A DNA stretch of 64,000 nucleotides, from positions 950,001 to 1,014,000 of the forward strand of contig NZ_JBBOUI010000001.1 of NCBI RefSeq assembly GCF_038005985.1, read 5' to 3'. This stretch comes from Solibacillus sp. FSL R7-0682 (lineage in GTDB: Bacteria; Bacillota; Bacilli; Bacillales_A; Planococcaceae). The notes under the pieces were generated by a model, which saw only the letters and a program-made list of their open reading frames with translations, ran no database searches and was not told where the DNA came from. Each line of letters begins with the position of its first letter. Position 1 is the first letter of the stretch. Positions 47,070 to 56,824 of this stretch are shown here, piece by piece. Position numbers and translations under genes: made by a program.

Positions 47070-47774
47070 ATGCGTTTAGATAAATTATTGGCAAACATGG
47101 GCTACGGCTCTCGAAAAGAAGTGAAGGTATTATTAAAGCAAAAAGCAGTAACAGTGGATGGAGAAACTGTTAAGGATGCTTCGATGCATGTAAACCCGGA
47201 AACACAAAATGTTTCGGTATTTGGGGAGCGCGTCGAATACATTGAATTCATTTATATTATGATGAATAAACCACCTGGAGTGATTTCAGCTACAGAAGAT
47301 AAATATGATCAAACAGTCATTGATTTATTAGACCCGTATGTACAGCATTTTGAGCCTTTCCCAGTAGGTCGTTTAGATAAAGATACTGAAGGACTATTAC
47401 TAATTACGAATGATGGAAATCTAGCCCACAACTTACTTTCTCCGAAAAAGCACGTTCCAAAATGGTATTATGCAAGAATTGAGGGGGTTGTAACAGAGGA
47501 TGATGTTAAAGCATTCGCGCATGGTGTAACATTGGATGATGGCTACCATACGAAACCAGGTGAATTAGTTATATTATCATCAGGAGAACAATCTGAAATA
47601 GAATTAATGATTCAAGAAGGAAAATTCCATCAGGTGAAGCGTATGTTTGAAGCAGTAGGGAAAAAGGTGACGTATTTAAAACGATTATCAATGGGAAGCT
47701 TAAAACTGGATGAAGAATTACTATTAGGGGATTACCGTGAGCTTACTGAAGAGGAATTAAAAAATTTAATCTGA
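47070..47774 (+). CDS. RsuA-family 16S rRNA pseudouridine synthase
   Basis: 234 residues. An S4 RNA-binding domain at 1-60 (MRLDKLLANMGYGSRKEV) precedes the RsuA/RluB/E/F catalytic domain with YIMMNKPPGVIS and the Asp motif PVGRLDKDTEGLLLITNDG near 98-116. The likely target is U516 of 16S rRNA (E. coli numbering), as for B. subtilis YtzG. The start region is doubled: two ATGGAGGAAAA units in a row. ATG CGT at 47070 lies 6 nt after the second GGAGG and gives the normal S4 start; in-frame ATG 47043 would add nine unusual residues. Confidence 0.88.
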   Translation: MRLDKLLANMGYGSRKEVKVLLKQKAVTVDGETVKDASMHVNPETQNVSVFGERVEYIEFIYIMMNKPPGVISATEDKYDQTVIDLLDPYVQHFEPFPVGRLDKDTEGLLLITNDGNLAHNLLSPKKHVPKWYYARIEGVVTEDDVKAFAHGVTLDDGYHTKPGELVILSSGEQSEIELMIQEGKFHQVKRMFEAVGKKVTYLKRLSMGSLKLDEELLLGDYRELTEEELKNLI

Positions 47775-47807
47775 TACGGAAGTTAATCGATTGTTAATAA
47801 ACATAAT

Positions 47808-47846
47808 AAAAGAGAATGCCCCCGACGAAAAGGGCATTCTCTTTTT
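47808..47846 (+). terminator. terminator after rsuA-family gene
   Basis: AAAGAGAATGCCC pairs with GGGCATTCTCTTT, 10-nt loop, T-run. Confidence 0.9.
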
Positions 47847-47980
47847 GTTCTTTATATAGAACAGGCGGACAATGAATTGTTCCTCTATTACATTTGTGTA
47901 GCTGATTGACACCCTATAGTATGTTTGGGGCAAATACATGCCCTTTCTTACAAAATAAGAACCAGCCGCTTTCAAAAATT

Positions 47981-48202
47981 CTAAGATGTCATTTTTACTT
48001 TTTTCTTCGTCGTTGTCCATTTACCTCGACTTGGACTCATTACCAAGTCATTGAAGGCTAACACATTCAAATCTCTTTGAATGGTGCGAGGAGTGATGTT
48101 GAACTCTTCGACTAAATCCTGTGTAGTCACTTCTCCTTTATTTAGGATAAACATGTACACGTCTTTAATACGATTAAGCATTCTATCAGTAGTTGGTTTC
48201 AT
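47981..48202 (-). CDS. ytzE: DeoR-type HTH regulator YtzE
   Basis: 73 residues, consisting of little more than a DeoR-family winged helix-turn-helix (GEVTTQDLVEEFNITPRTIQRDLN near 23-46) with no ligand-binding domain. Sequence matches my memory of B. subtilis YtzE almost along its whole length (RIKDVYMFI, LAFNDLVMSPSRGKWTTT). Targets unknown. AAGGAGTGG before ATG. A palindrome at 48325-48344 lies just after its probable -10. Confidence 0.88.
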   Translation of the reverse strand: MKPTTDRMLNRIKDVYMFILNKGEVTTQDLVEEFNITPRTIQRDLNVLAFNDLVMSPSRGKWTTTKKKVKMTS

Positions 48203-48324
48203 AATAAAAAACCACTCCTTCGATCTTAAATTCTCATGGCATAAGACTAGCGGACGACCAAATATGTGCGGAGTGCACTTAGGCTTTAATTGTTTGCCTT
48301 AGACATCCCCTTTTCTGAAGTTTG

Positions 48325-48356
48325 GTCAGAATGAATGTTCTGACACATATATTATA
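48325..48356 (-). promoter_or_regulatory. ytzE promoter region with palindrome
   Basis: On the minus strand a -10 TATAAT (48351-48356) is followed 6 nt later by the perfect inverted repeat GTCAGAA-N6-TTCTGAC (48325-48344). A repressor there would block transcription of ytzE; self-regulation is possible. The -35 is poor. The remaining 48203-48471 gap shows nothing else clear. Confidence 0.5.
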
Positions 48357-48471
48357 GCGGAAAATTAAGTATAATTCCATATTTGAAACCGAATTGTTAA
48401 TAATTTTACTGAAAATTCATATACTTAATGTTTATGATGGAAATAGTAAAAGTATACAGCTGAATTTAATA

Positions 48472-48499
48472 TTGTATTTTTGCTTAGAAGGAGTACAAT
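48472..48499 (+). promoter_or_regulatory. promoter of pepV-dat
   Basis: TTGTAT (48472-48477), 16-bp spacer, TACAAT (48494-48499), 32 nt before the pepV ATG. Confidence 0.6.
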
Positions 48500-48530
48500 A
48501 AACGATATTATAAAAATGAGGTGTTTTTTA

Positions 48531-49925
48531 ATGGATTGGTTAAAAATTGCTCAAGCAAGACAGCAAGAATTACTAACTGATTTACAGCAATTAATTCAAA
48601 TTGAAAGTATATTAGATGAGCAAAAAACAACGGTGGAAACACCATTTGGCGATGGTCCAAAAGCTGCATTAGATTTTATGCTCGCACAAGGCGAAGCGCA
48701 AGGGATGACGGTGAAAAACGTCGATCATAAAGCCGGTCATATCGAAATGGGCCAAGGAGACGAGCTAATTGGTATTCTTTGTCACGTAGACGTTGTGCCA
48801 GCAGGAAATCCATCAACATGGACTTACCCACCATTTGAAGGACGTATTGTAGATGGAAAATTATATGGCCGTGGGGCAATTGATGATAAAGGCCCAACAA
48901 TCGCTGCTTGGCTTGCCATGAAAATGATTCAAGATGAAGGAATCGAGCTAAAAAAACGTGTACGCATGATTATTGGAACAGATGAAGAAAGTGGTTTCCG
49001 TTGTGTAAAACATTATTTTAAAAAAGAAGAAATGCCAACAATTGGATTTGCACCAGATGCTGATTTCCCTTTAATTAACGCAGAAAAAGGTATAGGGCAC
49101 TTAGTATTTAGTTCAAAGGAAAAATATACAGCTGAAGAGCAACTGATTTCGTTTAAATCAGGTAAACGAACAAATATGGTGCCGGATGAAGCTGTAGCAG
49201 TAGTAAAATTAGTGGATGATACGATAATTGATAATTTTCAGAAATTTTTAACAGAAAATAGCCTAGAAGGGTCTTTTATTAAGTCTGAATCTGGGTTTAT
49301 AATAACGGTTAAAGGTAAATCTGCACATGCAATGGAGCCAGAAAAAGGTCGAAATGCAGCAGTTTATTTAGCAAAATACTTACAAACAGTTATTTCAACA
49401 GGTGTTGGAAGTCAGTTTGTTCGTTTTGTGACGGAACTATTTGATGAGGATCATTATGGTTCGGCACTACAGCTTCAATTTGAAGATTCGATGTCAGGTC
49501 AAACAACATTAAATCCAGGGGTTGTAACATTTGATAAAAATGGAGCTAGCATCGAAGTAAGTATGCGTTACGCTGTTACATATCCATTTGAGGAAAAAAT
49601 CACACATGCGCAAAGCTTGCTTCAAAATAAGCCATTCACTTTAAATGTAGCAGGTAATTCGAAACCACACTATGTAAGTGAAGAAGATGAACTTGTCCGT
49701 ACATTACTTGAGGTGTATCGTAAATATAGTGGAGATGATTCAAAACCATTATCGACAGGTGGCGGCACGTATGCACGTGTAATGAAAAAAGGTGTAGCAT
49801 TCGGTATGTTATTTCCTGGTGAAGCAGATGTAGCGCATCAGGCAGATGAATTTGTTGTAGTAGATAACTTAGTTAAGGCTGCTGCAATTTATGCGGAAGC
49901 CATCGTCAAATTAGCAAATAAATAA
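48531..49925 (+). CDS. pepV: dipeptidase PepV
   Basis: 464 residues, M20-family zinc dipeptidase. Metal ligands: His in GILCHVDVVPAG near 80-91, Asp in YGRGAIDDKGP near 112-122, EE in GTDEESGFRC near 148-157, and a C-terminal His in DVAHQADEF. It splits dipeptides, with reported acceptance of an N-terminal D-residue in relatives. The ATG at 48531 follows GAGGTG by 7 nt and gives the normal family start; the in-frame upstream extension to 48480 would be off. dat follows within 20 nt, so both act on peptides/D-amino acids. Confidence 0.92.
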   Translation: MDWLKIAQARQQELLTDLQQLIQIESILDEQKTTVETPFGDGPKAALDFMLAQGEAQGMTVKNVDHKAGHIEMGQGDELIGILCHVDVVPAGNPSTWTYPPFEGRIVDGKLYGRGAIDDKGPTIAAWLAMKMIQDEGIELKKRVRMIIGTDEESGFRCVKHYFKKEEMPTIGFAPDADFPLINAEKGIGHLVFSSKEKYTAEEQLISFKSGKRTNMVPDEAVAVVKLVDDTIIDNFQKFLTENSLEGSFIKSESGFIITVKGKSAHAMEPEKGRNAAVYLAKYLQTVISTGVGSQFVRFVTELFDEDHYGSALQLQFEDSMSGQTTLNPGVVTFDKNGASIEVSMRYAVTYPFEEKITHAQSLLQNKPFTLNVAGNSKPHYVSEEDELVRTLLEVYRKYSGDDSKPLSTGGGTYARVMKKGVAFGMLFPGEADVAHQADEFVVVDNLVKAAAIYAEAIVKLANK

Positions 49926-49944
49926 TAAATAAAGGGTGAAAAAA

Positions 49945-50796
49945 ATGAGCTATAGCTTATGGAATGATCAAATCGTAAAAAATGAGGAAGTAGTAGTAGA
50001 TAAGGAAGACCGTGGTTATCAATTTGGAGATGGCGTTTATGAAGTAATTAAAGTATATAATGGTGAGCTATTTACTGCTGAAGAGCACGTTGACCGTTTT
50101 TATGCAAGTGCCGAAAAAATCCGTATTACAATTCCGTTTACGAAAGATAAATTGCATCAATTATTACATCAATTAGTAGAAGCAAATAATGTGGATACAG
50201 GACATGTTTACTTCCAAATTACACGTGGCGCTGGACCTCGTAATCATATTTTCCCTGGTGATGATGTGAAACCTGTTTTAACAGGGAATACAAAAGAAAA
50301 CCCACGCCCAGTCGAAAACTTTGAAAAAGGTGTAAAAGCAACATTTGTAGAAGATGTTCGTTGGTTACGTTGTGATATTAAATCATTAAATTTATTAGGT
50401 GCGGTTTTAGCGAAGCAAGAAGCACACGAAAAAGGCTGCTATGAGGCGATTTTACACCGAGGTGAAACGATTACAGAAGGCTCATCTTCAAATATTTATG
50501 GTGTAAAAGATGGTGTACTGTACACACATCCAGCGGATAATTTCATATTAAATGGTATTACACGTCAAGTGATTTTAAAATGCGCGGCTGAAATCGGTAT
50601 GCCAGTGAAAGAAGAAGCAATGACAAAAGAGCAATTGTTAGCAATGGACGAAGTAATTGTTTCTTCTACAACTTCTGAAGTAACACCAATTATTGAAGTT
50701 GATGGTACTGTTTTTGGTGGCGGTACACCAGGTGAATGGACACGTAAATTACAAGCACAATTCGAAACAAAAATCCCAAAAGGCATTCGTGCATAA
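49945..50796 (+). CDS. dat: D-amino acid aminotransferase
   Basis: 283 residues, fold type IV PLP enzyme that interconverts D-alanine and D-glutamate for peptidoglycan. Very close to the Bacillus sp. YM-1 enzyme: SLWNDQIV start, EDRGYQFGDGVYEVIKVYNG near 20-39, the PLP lysine in DIKSLNLLGAVLAKQEAHEKGCYEAI (Lys near 146), and TEGSSSNIYG. The ATG at 49945 is preferred over a GTG at 49936 that merges with the ribosome site. Operon with pepV; terminator after. Confidence 0.95.
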   Translation: MSYSLWNDQIVKNEEVVVDKEDRGYQFGDGVYEVIKVYNGELFTAEEHVDRFYASAEKIRITIPFTKDKLHQLLHQLVEANNVDTGHVYFQITRGAGPRNHIFPGDDVKPVLTGNTKENPRPVENFEKGVKATFVEDVRWLRCDIKSLNLLGAVLAKQEAHEKGCYEAILHRGETITEGSSSNIYGVKDGVLYTHPADNFILNGITRQVILKCAAEIGMPVKEEAMTKEQLLAMDEVIVSSTTSEVTPIIEVDGTVFGGGTPGEWTRKLQAQFETKIPKGIRA

Positions 50797-50824
50797 TGGT
50801 TTGGGATAACTAATAAATAATAGC

Positions 50825-50867
50825 AAAGAGTGTATCGTGGATTATTTTCCTATGATACACTCTTTTT
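50825..50867 (+). terminator. dat terminator
   Basis: AAAGAGTGTATC pairs with GATACACTCTTT, 17-nt loop, T-run. Confidence 0.88.
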
Positions 50868-51006
50868 GCACTTTTAAGAATTTGTTGCCTTTTAAAAGTA
50901 AAGTTGCTTGAAAATTACCTAGGAATTCCTTCTCTATTTTTTTTTGGCAATAACCTGTAAAATAAAAGCTAATGACAACTAGGAATGATTTGGAGAGTAG
51001 ATAAAA

Positions 51007-51999
51007 ATGGCTCAATTAGTAAAAATTCAAGATTATATTTCGCGTTATGAAATAGATTTAGCACGCTACCCAACACAGTTTATTCGATTAAAACAAAATC
51101 AATGGGAACGAGTAAAGCATCAATGGCAAACAGGTGAGGTCATTGAGCAATGGGAGCAATTGGAGGAAGAGGTGCCTGAAGAAAAAAGGACATCTTTACT
51201 TCAAAAAATATTCCCATTTAAAAAAGAAAAAGAAGTTGAGGCAGATATAGACATCGAACAAGTAAAAATTTCAGATGAATGGGCAATTGATGAAGATGCC
51301 ATTCCAGAAGAAGAAACGACATTACTATTTGAACCGAACATGGTTTACACACCAAACACAATAGATGAATTAAAGAAAATGTTTACTGATCAATTTTTTC
51401 ATTTTCAAATGAAATGGGCGAGTTCAACATTGCGTGAAAAATCGTATGTTGATCCAAAGTATATGCGTGATACGCTACTTCGTTCATTCCTTCAAACATT
51501 ACCTGATAATTATTTAATATTTTATTATCCGATAATCCGAGTGAAAAAAGCCCCGGTTGAATTAGATATTATCATTATGACACCAACAGATTGTATATGT
51601 ATTACAGTGCTCGATCAGGAAGATCAAGCCGTCTATATAGCAAGCAGTGAACGTTTTTGGGTTAAAAAAGTAGGTAAAACCGATAAGAAAGTGTTAAGCC
51701 CACTTATTCAATTAAATCGAATGGAGAAAATACTAGAGCAACTATTTGTACAAAGTAATATCGAAATGCCGATTCGAAAGGTGCTATTAACACGTAATGG
51801 CTATATTGATTATCCAGGTAATATGTATGGGAATCAATTTGTAGATAAACGAAAGTTCCCTGAATGGATGCAAGGATTAAAGCATTCCGTATCGCCGATG
51901 AAGCATATGCAAATTCGTGCTGCACAAGCAGTATTAAGTTCGGTTCAAACGACGTCCTTCCATCGAGATATTTGGAATACTGAGCAAAAGGAAGATTAG
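51007..51999 (+). CDS. NERD-like domain protein (YtlQ position)
   Basis: 330 residues. N-terminal third is charged and coiled (QWERVKHQWQTGEVIEQWEQ; an acidic stretch at 75-105). From about 170 the pattern DNYLIFYYPIIRVKKAPVELDIIIMTPTDCICITVLD resembles nuclease-related (NERD) domains, with a conserved-type Asp in VELDIIIM. This assignment is tentative. In B. subtilis ytlQ occupies this place before ytlR. Stop and the next start are separated by 2 nt, so it is in an operon with the lipid kinase gene. Confidence 0.65.
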   Translation: MAQLVKIQDYISRYEIDLARYPTQFIRLKQNQWERVKHQWQTGEVIEQWEQLEEEVPEEKRTSLLQKIFPFKKEKEVEADIDIEQVKISDEWAIDEDAIPEEETTLLFEPNMVYTPNTIDELKKMFTDQFFHFQMKWASSTLREKSYVDPKYMRDTLLRSFLQTLPDNYLIFYYPIIRVKKAPVELDIIIMTPTDCICITVLDQEDQAVYIASSERFWVKKVGKTDKKVLSPLIQLNRMEKILEQLFVQSNIEMPIRKVLLTRNGYIDYPGNMYGNQFVDKRKFPEWMQGLKHSVSPMKHMQIRAAQAVLSSVQTTSFHRDIWNTEQKED

Positions 52000-52001
52000 T
52001 T

Positions 52002-52922
52002 TTGCGACTATATTTTATTATTAACCCATCAGCAGGGAATGGTCGTGGGGAAAAGATTTGGCGAAGTTTTGAAAACCAATTAACGGTACCTTATGAAACA
52101 TATTGGACACAATATGCAGGGCACACTTTAAAAATTGCACAGCAAATTGGCGCACAATCAAATAAAGAAAATCCTGTATGTATTATTGCAATTGGAGGCG
52201 ATGGAACGATTCATGAAGTTTTAAATGGTGCTGGAAATTTTGAACATGTATATATTGGTGCTATATCGGCAGGCTCGGGTAATGATTTTGCAAGGGGCTA
52301 TGTAACATTTGAGCATGCGCAGCAAGTTGAGCAATTCTTAAACAATCGTAAAGCGTACTCCTATGATTACGGCATCGTTACGTTTAATAATCAACAGAAA
52401 TACTTCATGAATAACTTTGGGATTGGTTTTGATGCGCTAGTAGCCAATATTGCGAATGAATCAAAGCTAAAAAAAGTGTTAAATCGTTTGCGACTCGGAA
52501 AACTAAGCTATCCTTATTTTGTCATACATGCTTTATTTACATTTAAGCCTTTTACAATAACTGTTATACATAATCGAAATGAAACGATTGTTGACAATGT
52601 CTGGTTTGCAACAGTAAGTAATCAGCCATATTTTGGAGGGGGGATGAATTTATCACCTACTTCTAATCCCTCAGATGGTCAGCTTGAAGTGACGATTGTT
52701 TCGAATCTTTCAAAATGGAAACTATTATTTCTGTTTGGTAGTGTTTTTGTAGCGAAGCATACAAAGTTGAAAGAAGTTAATCAATTTTCCTGTCGTACTA
52801 TTATTTTGAAAGTTAGTGGGCCATTACTTGCCCATGCTGATGGGGAAAAACAGCTGTTAAACGAAGAGGTTAGTGAAATTCAGGTCAGGGTACAAAGAAA
52901 TGCCTGGAAATTAGCAAAATGA
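52002..52922 (+). CDS. ytlR: diacylglycerol/lipid kinase family protein (YtlR)
   Basis: 306 residues, DAGK catalytic domain: FIINPSAGNGRGEKIWRSF near 5-23, the nucleotide motif IAIGGDGTIHEVLNG near 62-76, and SAGSGNDFARGY near 88-99. Members phosphorylate diacylglycerol or related lipids (DgkB, YtlR, YegS). TTG start, with AGGAAG 7 nt upstream and only 2 nt after the previous stop. The lipid substrate is unknown. Confidence 0.87.
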   Translation: MRLYFIINPSAGNGRGEKIWRSFENQLTVPYETYWTQYAGHTLKIAQQIGAQSNKENPVCIIAIGGDGTIHEVLNGAGNFEHVYIGAISAGSGNDFARGYVTFEHAQQVEQFLNNRKAYSYDYGIVTFNNQQKYFMNNFGIGFDALVANIANESKLKKVLNRLRLGKLSYPYFVIHALFTFKPFTITVIHNRNETIVDNVWFATVSNQPYFGGGMNLSPTSNPSDGQLEVTIVSNLSKWKLLFLFGSVFVAKHTKLKEVNQFSCRTIILKVSGPLLAHADGEKQLLNEEVSEIQVRVQRNAWKLAK

Positions 52923-52987
52923 AAGCAAAACATCACATATTAAGCTATAATATGAGGCATGTACAATATAGAAAAGAGGATAAGTAA

Positions 52988-53635
52988 GTGAGATTAAGAC
53001 ATAAACCATGGGCAGTAGAATATATAGAGGCACATCCAGATGTTATTATTCCAAACCCAGAAAATTATAAAGGGAAATGGCATGAAGTTTTCGGTAACAA
53101 CAATCCAATTCATATTGAAGTCGGTACAGGTAAAGGTCAATTCGTTTTAGGAATGGCACTACAAAATCCTGATATTAACTACATTGGTATCGAATTGTTT
53201 GACAGTGTGATTGTTTGTGCATTAGAAAAAGTAGAAGCGGCAAATAAGCCATCTAATTTACGCCTATTAAAAATTAATGGTGCGAAATTAGAAGAATATT
53301 TCGCAAAAGGCGATGTTAACCGCGTCTATTTAAACTTCTCAGATCCATGGCCGAAAACTCGTCATGCGAAGCGTCGATTAACACATGGCGGCTTCTTAAA
53401 AATCTATGAAAATGTTTTAGTCGATAACGGTGAAATCCACTTTAAAACGGATAACCGAGGTCTTTTTGAATATTCTTTAGTAAGTATGAATGAGTATGGT
53501 ATGGCATTAAACTACGTATCACTTGATTTACATGCAAATATGCCAGAAGATAATATTATGACGGAATATGAAGAGAAGTTCTCGTCATTAGGTCAACCGA
53601 TTTATCGATTAGAATGTCAATTTAAGACAAAGTAA
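52988..53635 (+). CDS. trmB: tRNA (guanine-N7-)-methyltransferase
   Basis: 215 residues, makes m7G46 in tRNA. Motifs: SAM site [16 protein letters not shown] near 38-53 and the family signature [22 protein letters not shown] near 115-136. The C-terminal [18 protein letters not shown] is also typical. GTG start after AGAGGATAAGTAA. Followed by ytnP. Confidence 0.95.
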   Translation: MRLRHKPWAVEYIEAHPDVIIPNPENYKGKWHEVFGNNNPIHIEVGTGKGQFVLGMALQNPDINYIGIELFDSVIVCALEKVEAANKPSNLRLLKINGAKLEEYFAKGDVNRVYLNFSDPWPKTRHAKRRLTHGGFLKIYENVLVDNGEIHFKTDNRGLFEYSLVSMNEYGMALNYVSLDLHANMPEDNIMTEYEEKFSSLGQPIYRLECQFKTK

Positions 53636-53656
53636 TTGGGATAAGGGGGAGAATGA

Positions 53657-54517
53657 ATGGATCGTTACGTATTTCATGAAATGACACTTACTTGGTTAAA
53701 TGGTGGTGTCACAGCACTAGATGGCGGGGCTATGTTTGGGGTAGTGCCAAAAGCACTATGGTCGCGCAAATATCCAGTAAATGAGAACAACCAAATTGAA
53801 TTAGCATGCGAACCTATTTTGATTCAATATGAGGGGAAAAATTATTTAATTGACTCTGGTGTTGGTGCTGGAAAGTTAAATGACAAGCAACTTCGAAATT
53901 TCGGTGTATCGGAGCAATCGACAATTGAGCAAAGTCTGGCAGAACTCGACATGAAACCAGATGACATTGATGCCATTTTAATGACACATCTACATTTTGA
54001 CCACGCAGGTGGCTTAACAAAGTGGTCAGATAACGAGTTAGTACCTGTGTTCCCGAATGCAGTTATTTACACGACGCAAATTGAATGGAATGAAATGCGG
54101 GAGCCTAATATTCGCTCGAAAAATACGTATTGGAAAGAGAACTGGGAGCCTGTACAGCATTTAGTGAAAACCTTTGAAGGTGAGCTAGAAGTAGCTCCAG
54201 GACTTAAAATGATTCATACAGGTGGTCATAGTGAAGGACATGCTATTATTCGTCTAGAACAAAATGACGAAGTTGCATTGCATATGGCAGATATTATGCC
54301 AACTCATGCTCATCAAAATCCACTATGGGTATTAGCCTATGACGATTATCCAATGACAAGTGTTTTTGCGAAAGAAAAGCTATTAAAAGAGGCGTTAGAA
54401 AATAATTATCGCTTTATTTTCTACCATGATGCTTATTACCGTATGATTCAGTGGGATGCTTCCGGAAAAGAAATTATTGACGACTTAAAGCGCACAAACG
54501 AGGCGTTAATTCGATAA
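53657..54517 (+). CDS. ytnP: MBL-fold lactonase-like hydrolase YtnP
   Basis: 286 residues. The zinc motif HLHFDHAGG lies near 112-120, with [10 protein letters not shown] near 190, [10 protein letters not shown] (bridging Asp and His), and a late HDAYYRM. YtnP in Bacillus is a homoserine-lactonase-like enzyme reported to quench signalling and cut streptomycin production in neighbours. The N-terminal [18 protein letters not shown] is characteristic of the AHL-lactonase branch. AAGGGGGAGAATG start. Confidence 0.88.
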   Translation: MDRYVFHEMTLTWLNGGVTALDGGAMFGVVPKALWSRKYPVNENNQIELACEPILIQYEGKNYLIDSGVGAGKLNDKQLRNFGVSEQSTIEQSLAELDMKPDDIDAILMTHLHFDHAGGLTKWSDNELVPVFPNAVIYTTQIEWNEMREPNIRSKNTYWKENWEPVQHLVKTFEGELEVAPGLKMIHTGGHSEGHAIIRLEQNDEVALHMADIMPTHAHQNPLWVLAYDDYPMTSVFAKEKLLKEALENNYRFIFYHDAYYRMIQWDASGKEIIDDLKRTNEALIR

Positions 54518-54522
54518 ACGAC

Positions 54523-54568
54523 AAAAGAGCTATAAGAGAAGCATTTTGCTTTTCTTATAGCTCTTTTT
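54523..54568 (+). terminator. ytnP terminator
   Basis: AAAAGAGCTATAAGA pairs with TCTTATAGCTCTTTT across a short loop; T-run after. Confidence 0.9.
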
Positions 54569-54604
54569 AATTACATAAGCAGTTTCGTATATTCCGAATC
54601 TTTT

Positions 54605-54919
54605 TTATACTTGGTTAATATCTAAAATGGATCCCGAACGAGCATCAGCCACAAATTCATAGCTTTCTACTTCGCCATTTAACGTACGTGTAATGCCGCC
54701 GCGATACGCCGGTGTTTCCATAAAACCGTTATTAAATTGTTCAGTTTTCATGAAAATCCAAGAACCATCAATTGGTGCTTGTTTTTTAAACTCATTTTTA
54801 ATGTTATCTAAAATATCGTTTGGAGAAGCGTATGGTGAAACGCGATCACTCATTTCTTTTACGACAATCGCTGCTGCAATACCTGTCACTACACCTAAAG
54901 CGAAATCTTTCATATTCAT
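54605..54919 (-). CDS. ytzB: PepSY-like small membrane protein (YtzB)
   Basis: 104 residues. A short hydrophobic N-terminal helix (FALGVVTGIAAAIVVKEM, about 5-22) anchors a PepSY-like domain with GSWIFMKTEQFNNG, YRGGITR and the closing YEFVADARSGSILDI. Its length and place beside ytoP match B. subtilis YtzB. AGGAGG lies 9 nt before the ATG at 54919; the longer frame to 54976 lacks a ribosome site. Divergent from ytoP. Function unknown; PepSY domains often inhibit proteases. Confidence 0.82.
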   Translation of the reverse strand: MNMKDFALGVVTGIAAAIVVKEMSDRVSPYASPNDILDNIKNEFKKQAPIDGSWIFMKTEQFNNGFMETPAYRGGITRTLNGEVESYEFVADARSGSILDINQV

Positions 54920-55024
54920 TATAAAATACCTCCTCGAAATAATGACTACTATCACTTTATCATACTCTGAATTCACTGTACAAAAAATAAAGATTCGATT
55001 TACGAAATAGTTTCCCCATATATA

Positions 55025-55033
55025 TGCTATAAT
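55025..55033 (+). promoter_or_regulatory. extended -10 promoter of ytoP
   Basis: TGCTATAAT (TG-N-TATAAT) 34 nt before the ATG; no good -35, as expected for extended -10 promoters. Confidence 0.55.
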
Positions 55034-55066
55034 GAAAATAATCTAAAAATTTATGAGGTGTTAAAT

Positions 55067-56143
55067 ATGAATCAAGATACACTTGAGCTATTTAAAACAT
55101 TAACAGAGTTACCTGGTGCACCAGGTAATGAACGTGCAGTACGTAATTTTATGCGCACGCAACTAGAAAAATACGCAGATGAAATTATTCAAGACAACTT
55201 AGGTGGGATTTTTGGTGTACGTAAAGCACAAGATGAAAATGCACCAAAAATTTTAGTAGCTGGCCATATGGATGAAGTAGCATTTATGGTTACGTCCATT
55301 ACGGAAAATGGTATGCTCCGCTTCCAAACACTTGGTGGATGGTGGAACCAAGTAATGCTTGCCCAACGGGTGACGGTTTATGCAAAAAATGGTAAAATTC
55401 CGGGTGTTATTGCATCCATCCCACCCCATCTATTAACAGATGCAGAGCGTTCAAAACCAATGGATATTAAAAACATGTTAATTGATATCGGTGCAGATTC
55501 AAAAGAGGATGCAATAAACTTAGGAATTCGTCCGGGGCAATCGATTATTCCTGTTTGCCCATTCACACCGATGGCAAATCCAAAGAAGATTATGGCCAAG
55601 GCATGGGACAACCGTTATGGTTGTGGATTAGCAATCGAATTATTAAAAGAATTACAAGGGCAAGAAGTAAAGAGTCATATTTATTCAGGTGCTAACGTAA
55701 TGGAAGAGGTAGGTCTTCGTGGTGCTGCAGTATCAGCAAATATGATTGAGCCAGATCTTTTCTTCGCGCTAGATGCATCACCTGCAAATGATACATCTGG
55801 TGACAAAAATGAGTTTGGTCAGTTAGGTAAAGGTCCATTATTACGTATATTTGACCGGTCAATGGTGACACACCGAGGGATGCGTGAATTCGTATTAGAT
55901 ACAGCTGAAGCAAATAACATTCCTTATCAATATTTCGTATCACCAGGTGGAACAGACGCAGGCCGTGTACATACACAAAATGACGGTATTCCATCAGCGG
56001 TTATTGGAATTTGTTCACGTTACATTCATACATCTGCATCAATTATTCACGTGGATGATTATGCGGCTGCAAAAGAATTATTAGTGAAATTAATTCAATC
56101 TGCAGACCGTTCAACGATTGAATCTATTCGAGCAAACGTATAA
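55067..56143 (+). CDS. ytoP: M42-family aminopeptidase (YtoP)
   Basis: 358 residues, a cobalt/zinc aminopeptidase of the tetrahedral M42 family. Metal ligands: [10 protein letters not shown] near 67-76, WDNRYGCG near 180-187, the catalytic EE in [10 protein letters not shown] near 209-218, FALDAS near 232-237, and a C-terminal HTSASIIH. It trims N-terminal residues from peptides. The ATG at 55067 lies 6 nt after GAGGTG; a GTG at 55058 merges with that site. Confidence 0.92.
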   Translation: MNQDTLELFKTLTELPGAPGNERAVRNFMRTQLEKYADEIIQDNLGGIFGVRKAQDENAPKILVAGHMDEVAFMVTSITENGMLRFQTLGGWWNQVMLAQRVTVYAKNGKIPGVIASIPPHLLTDAERSKPMDIKNMLIDIGADSKEDAINLGIRPGQSIIPVCPFTPMANPKKIMAKAWDNRYGCGLAIELLKELQGQEVKSHIYSGANVMEEVGLRGAAVSANMIEPDLFFALDASPANDTSGDKNEFGQLGKGPLLRIFDRSMVTHRGMREFVLDTAEANNIPYQYFVSPGGTDAGRVHTQNDGIPSAVIGICSRYIHTSASIIHVDDYAAAKELLVKLIQSADRSTIESIRANV

Positions 56144-56228
56144 AGATTATTGAATTTATAATATAATACAAGGATGTGGAAATCCCGCATTCTTGTATTT
56201 TTTTTAGAAAACTAATGGAGATGGATAT

Positions 56229-56762
56229 ATGAAAATTGCAATTGGCACAAAGAATAAAGCGAAAGTTGGCGCGGTTGAAGCAATTGTATTGCATTACTTT
56301 CCAAATGCTGAAATCGAAAGTATTGAAGTTGCTTCAGATGTTTCAGTGCAGCCATTTTCCAACGAGGAAACGCGACAAGGTGCAATTAATCGTGCACGGA
56401 ATACATTAGTGAAAACAAATGCCGACTTAACTTTTGGGTTAGAAGGGGGTGTTGATGAAATTAATGGAACAATGTATTGCTGTAATTGGGGAGCTGTCGC
56501 TTTAAAAGATGGTACAGTCATTTCGAGCTCTGGTGCACAATTTGCATTACCAGAAGTAATTGCACAGCAACTTCGAGTGGGAATGGAACTTGGTCCTATC
56601 ATGGACGTCTATACAAATACCGAAAATATTCGTCATCATCAAGGAGCCATTGGAATTTTTACGGATGGGTTAATTGATCGGAAAGAAATGTTTGAGCATA
56701 TTGTGAAACTATTAGTAGGACAAGTAATGTTCAAGTTAAAGAAGGAACAGAATTCACATTAG
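56229..56762 (+). CDS. inosine/xanthosine triphosphatase-like (DUF84, YjjX family)
   Basis: 177 residues. N-terminal IAIGTKNKAKVGAVEAIV, then PFSNEETRQGAINRARN and FGLEGGVDE, which are the DUF84/YjjX signatures of enzymes that clear non-canonical purine triphosphates. Length is normal for the family. The enzyme activity is inferred from E. coli YjjX. AATGGAGATGG before ATG. Lies alone after ytoP. Confidence 0.85.
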   Translation: MKIAIGTKNKAKVGAVEAIVLHYFPNAEIESIEVASDVSVQPFSNEETRQGAINRARNTLVKTNADLTFGLEGGVDEINGTMYCCNWGAVALKDGTVISSSGAQFALPEVIAQQLRVGMELGPIMDVYTNTENIRHHQGAIGIFTDGLIDRKEMFEHIVKLLVGQVMFKLKKEQNSH

Positions 56763-56824
56763 TTGCAATTTCATAGAGTAACTTATTATGATGGAATATA
56801 TCGTTCGAAAGAGAGGGAAATGAA

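Noticed and set aside
47766-48020. 84-residue minus-strand frame overlapping ytzE
   Set aside because: It runs through the rsuA-family terminator and starts inside ytzE in another frame without a ribosome site.
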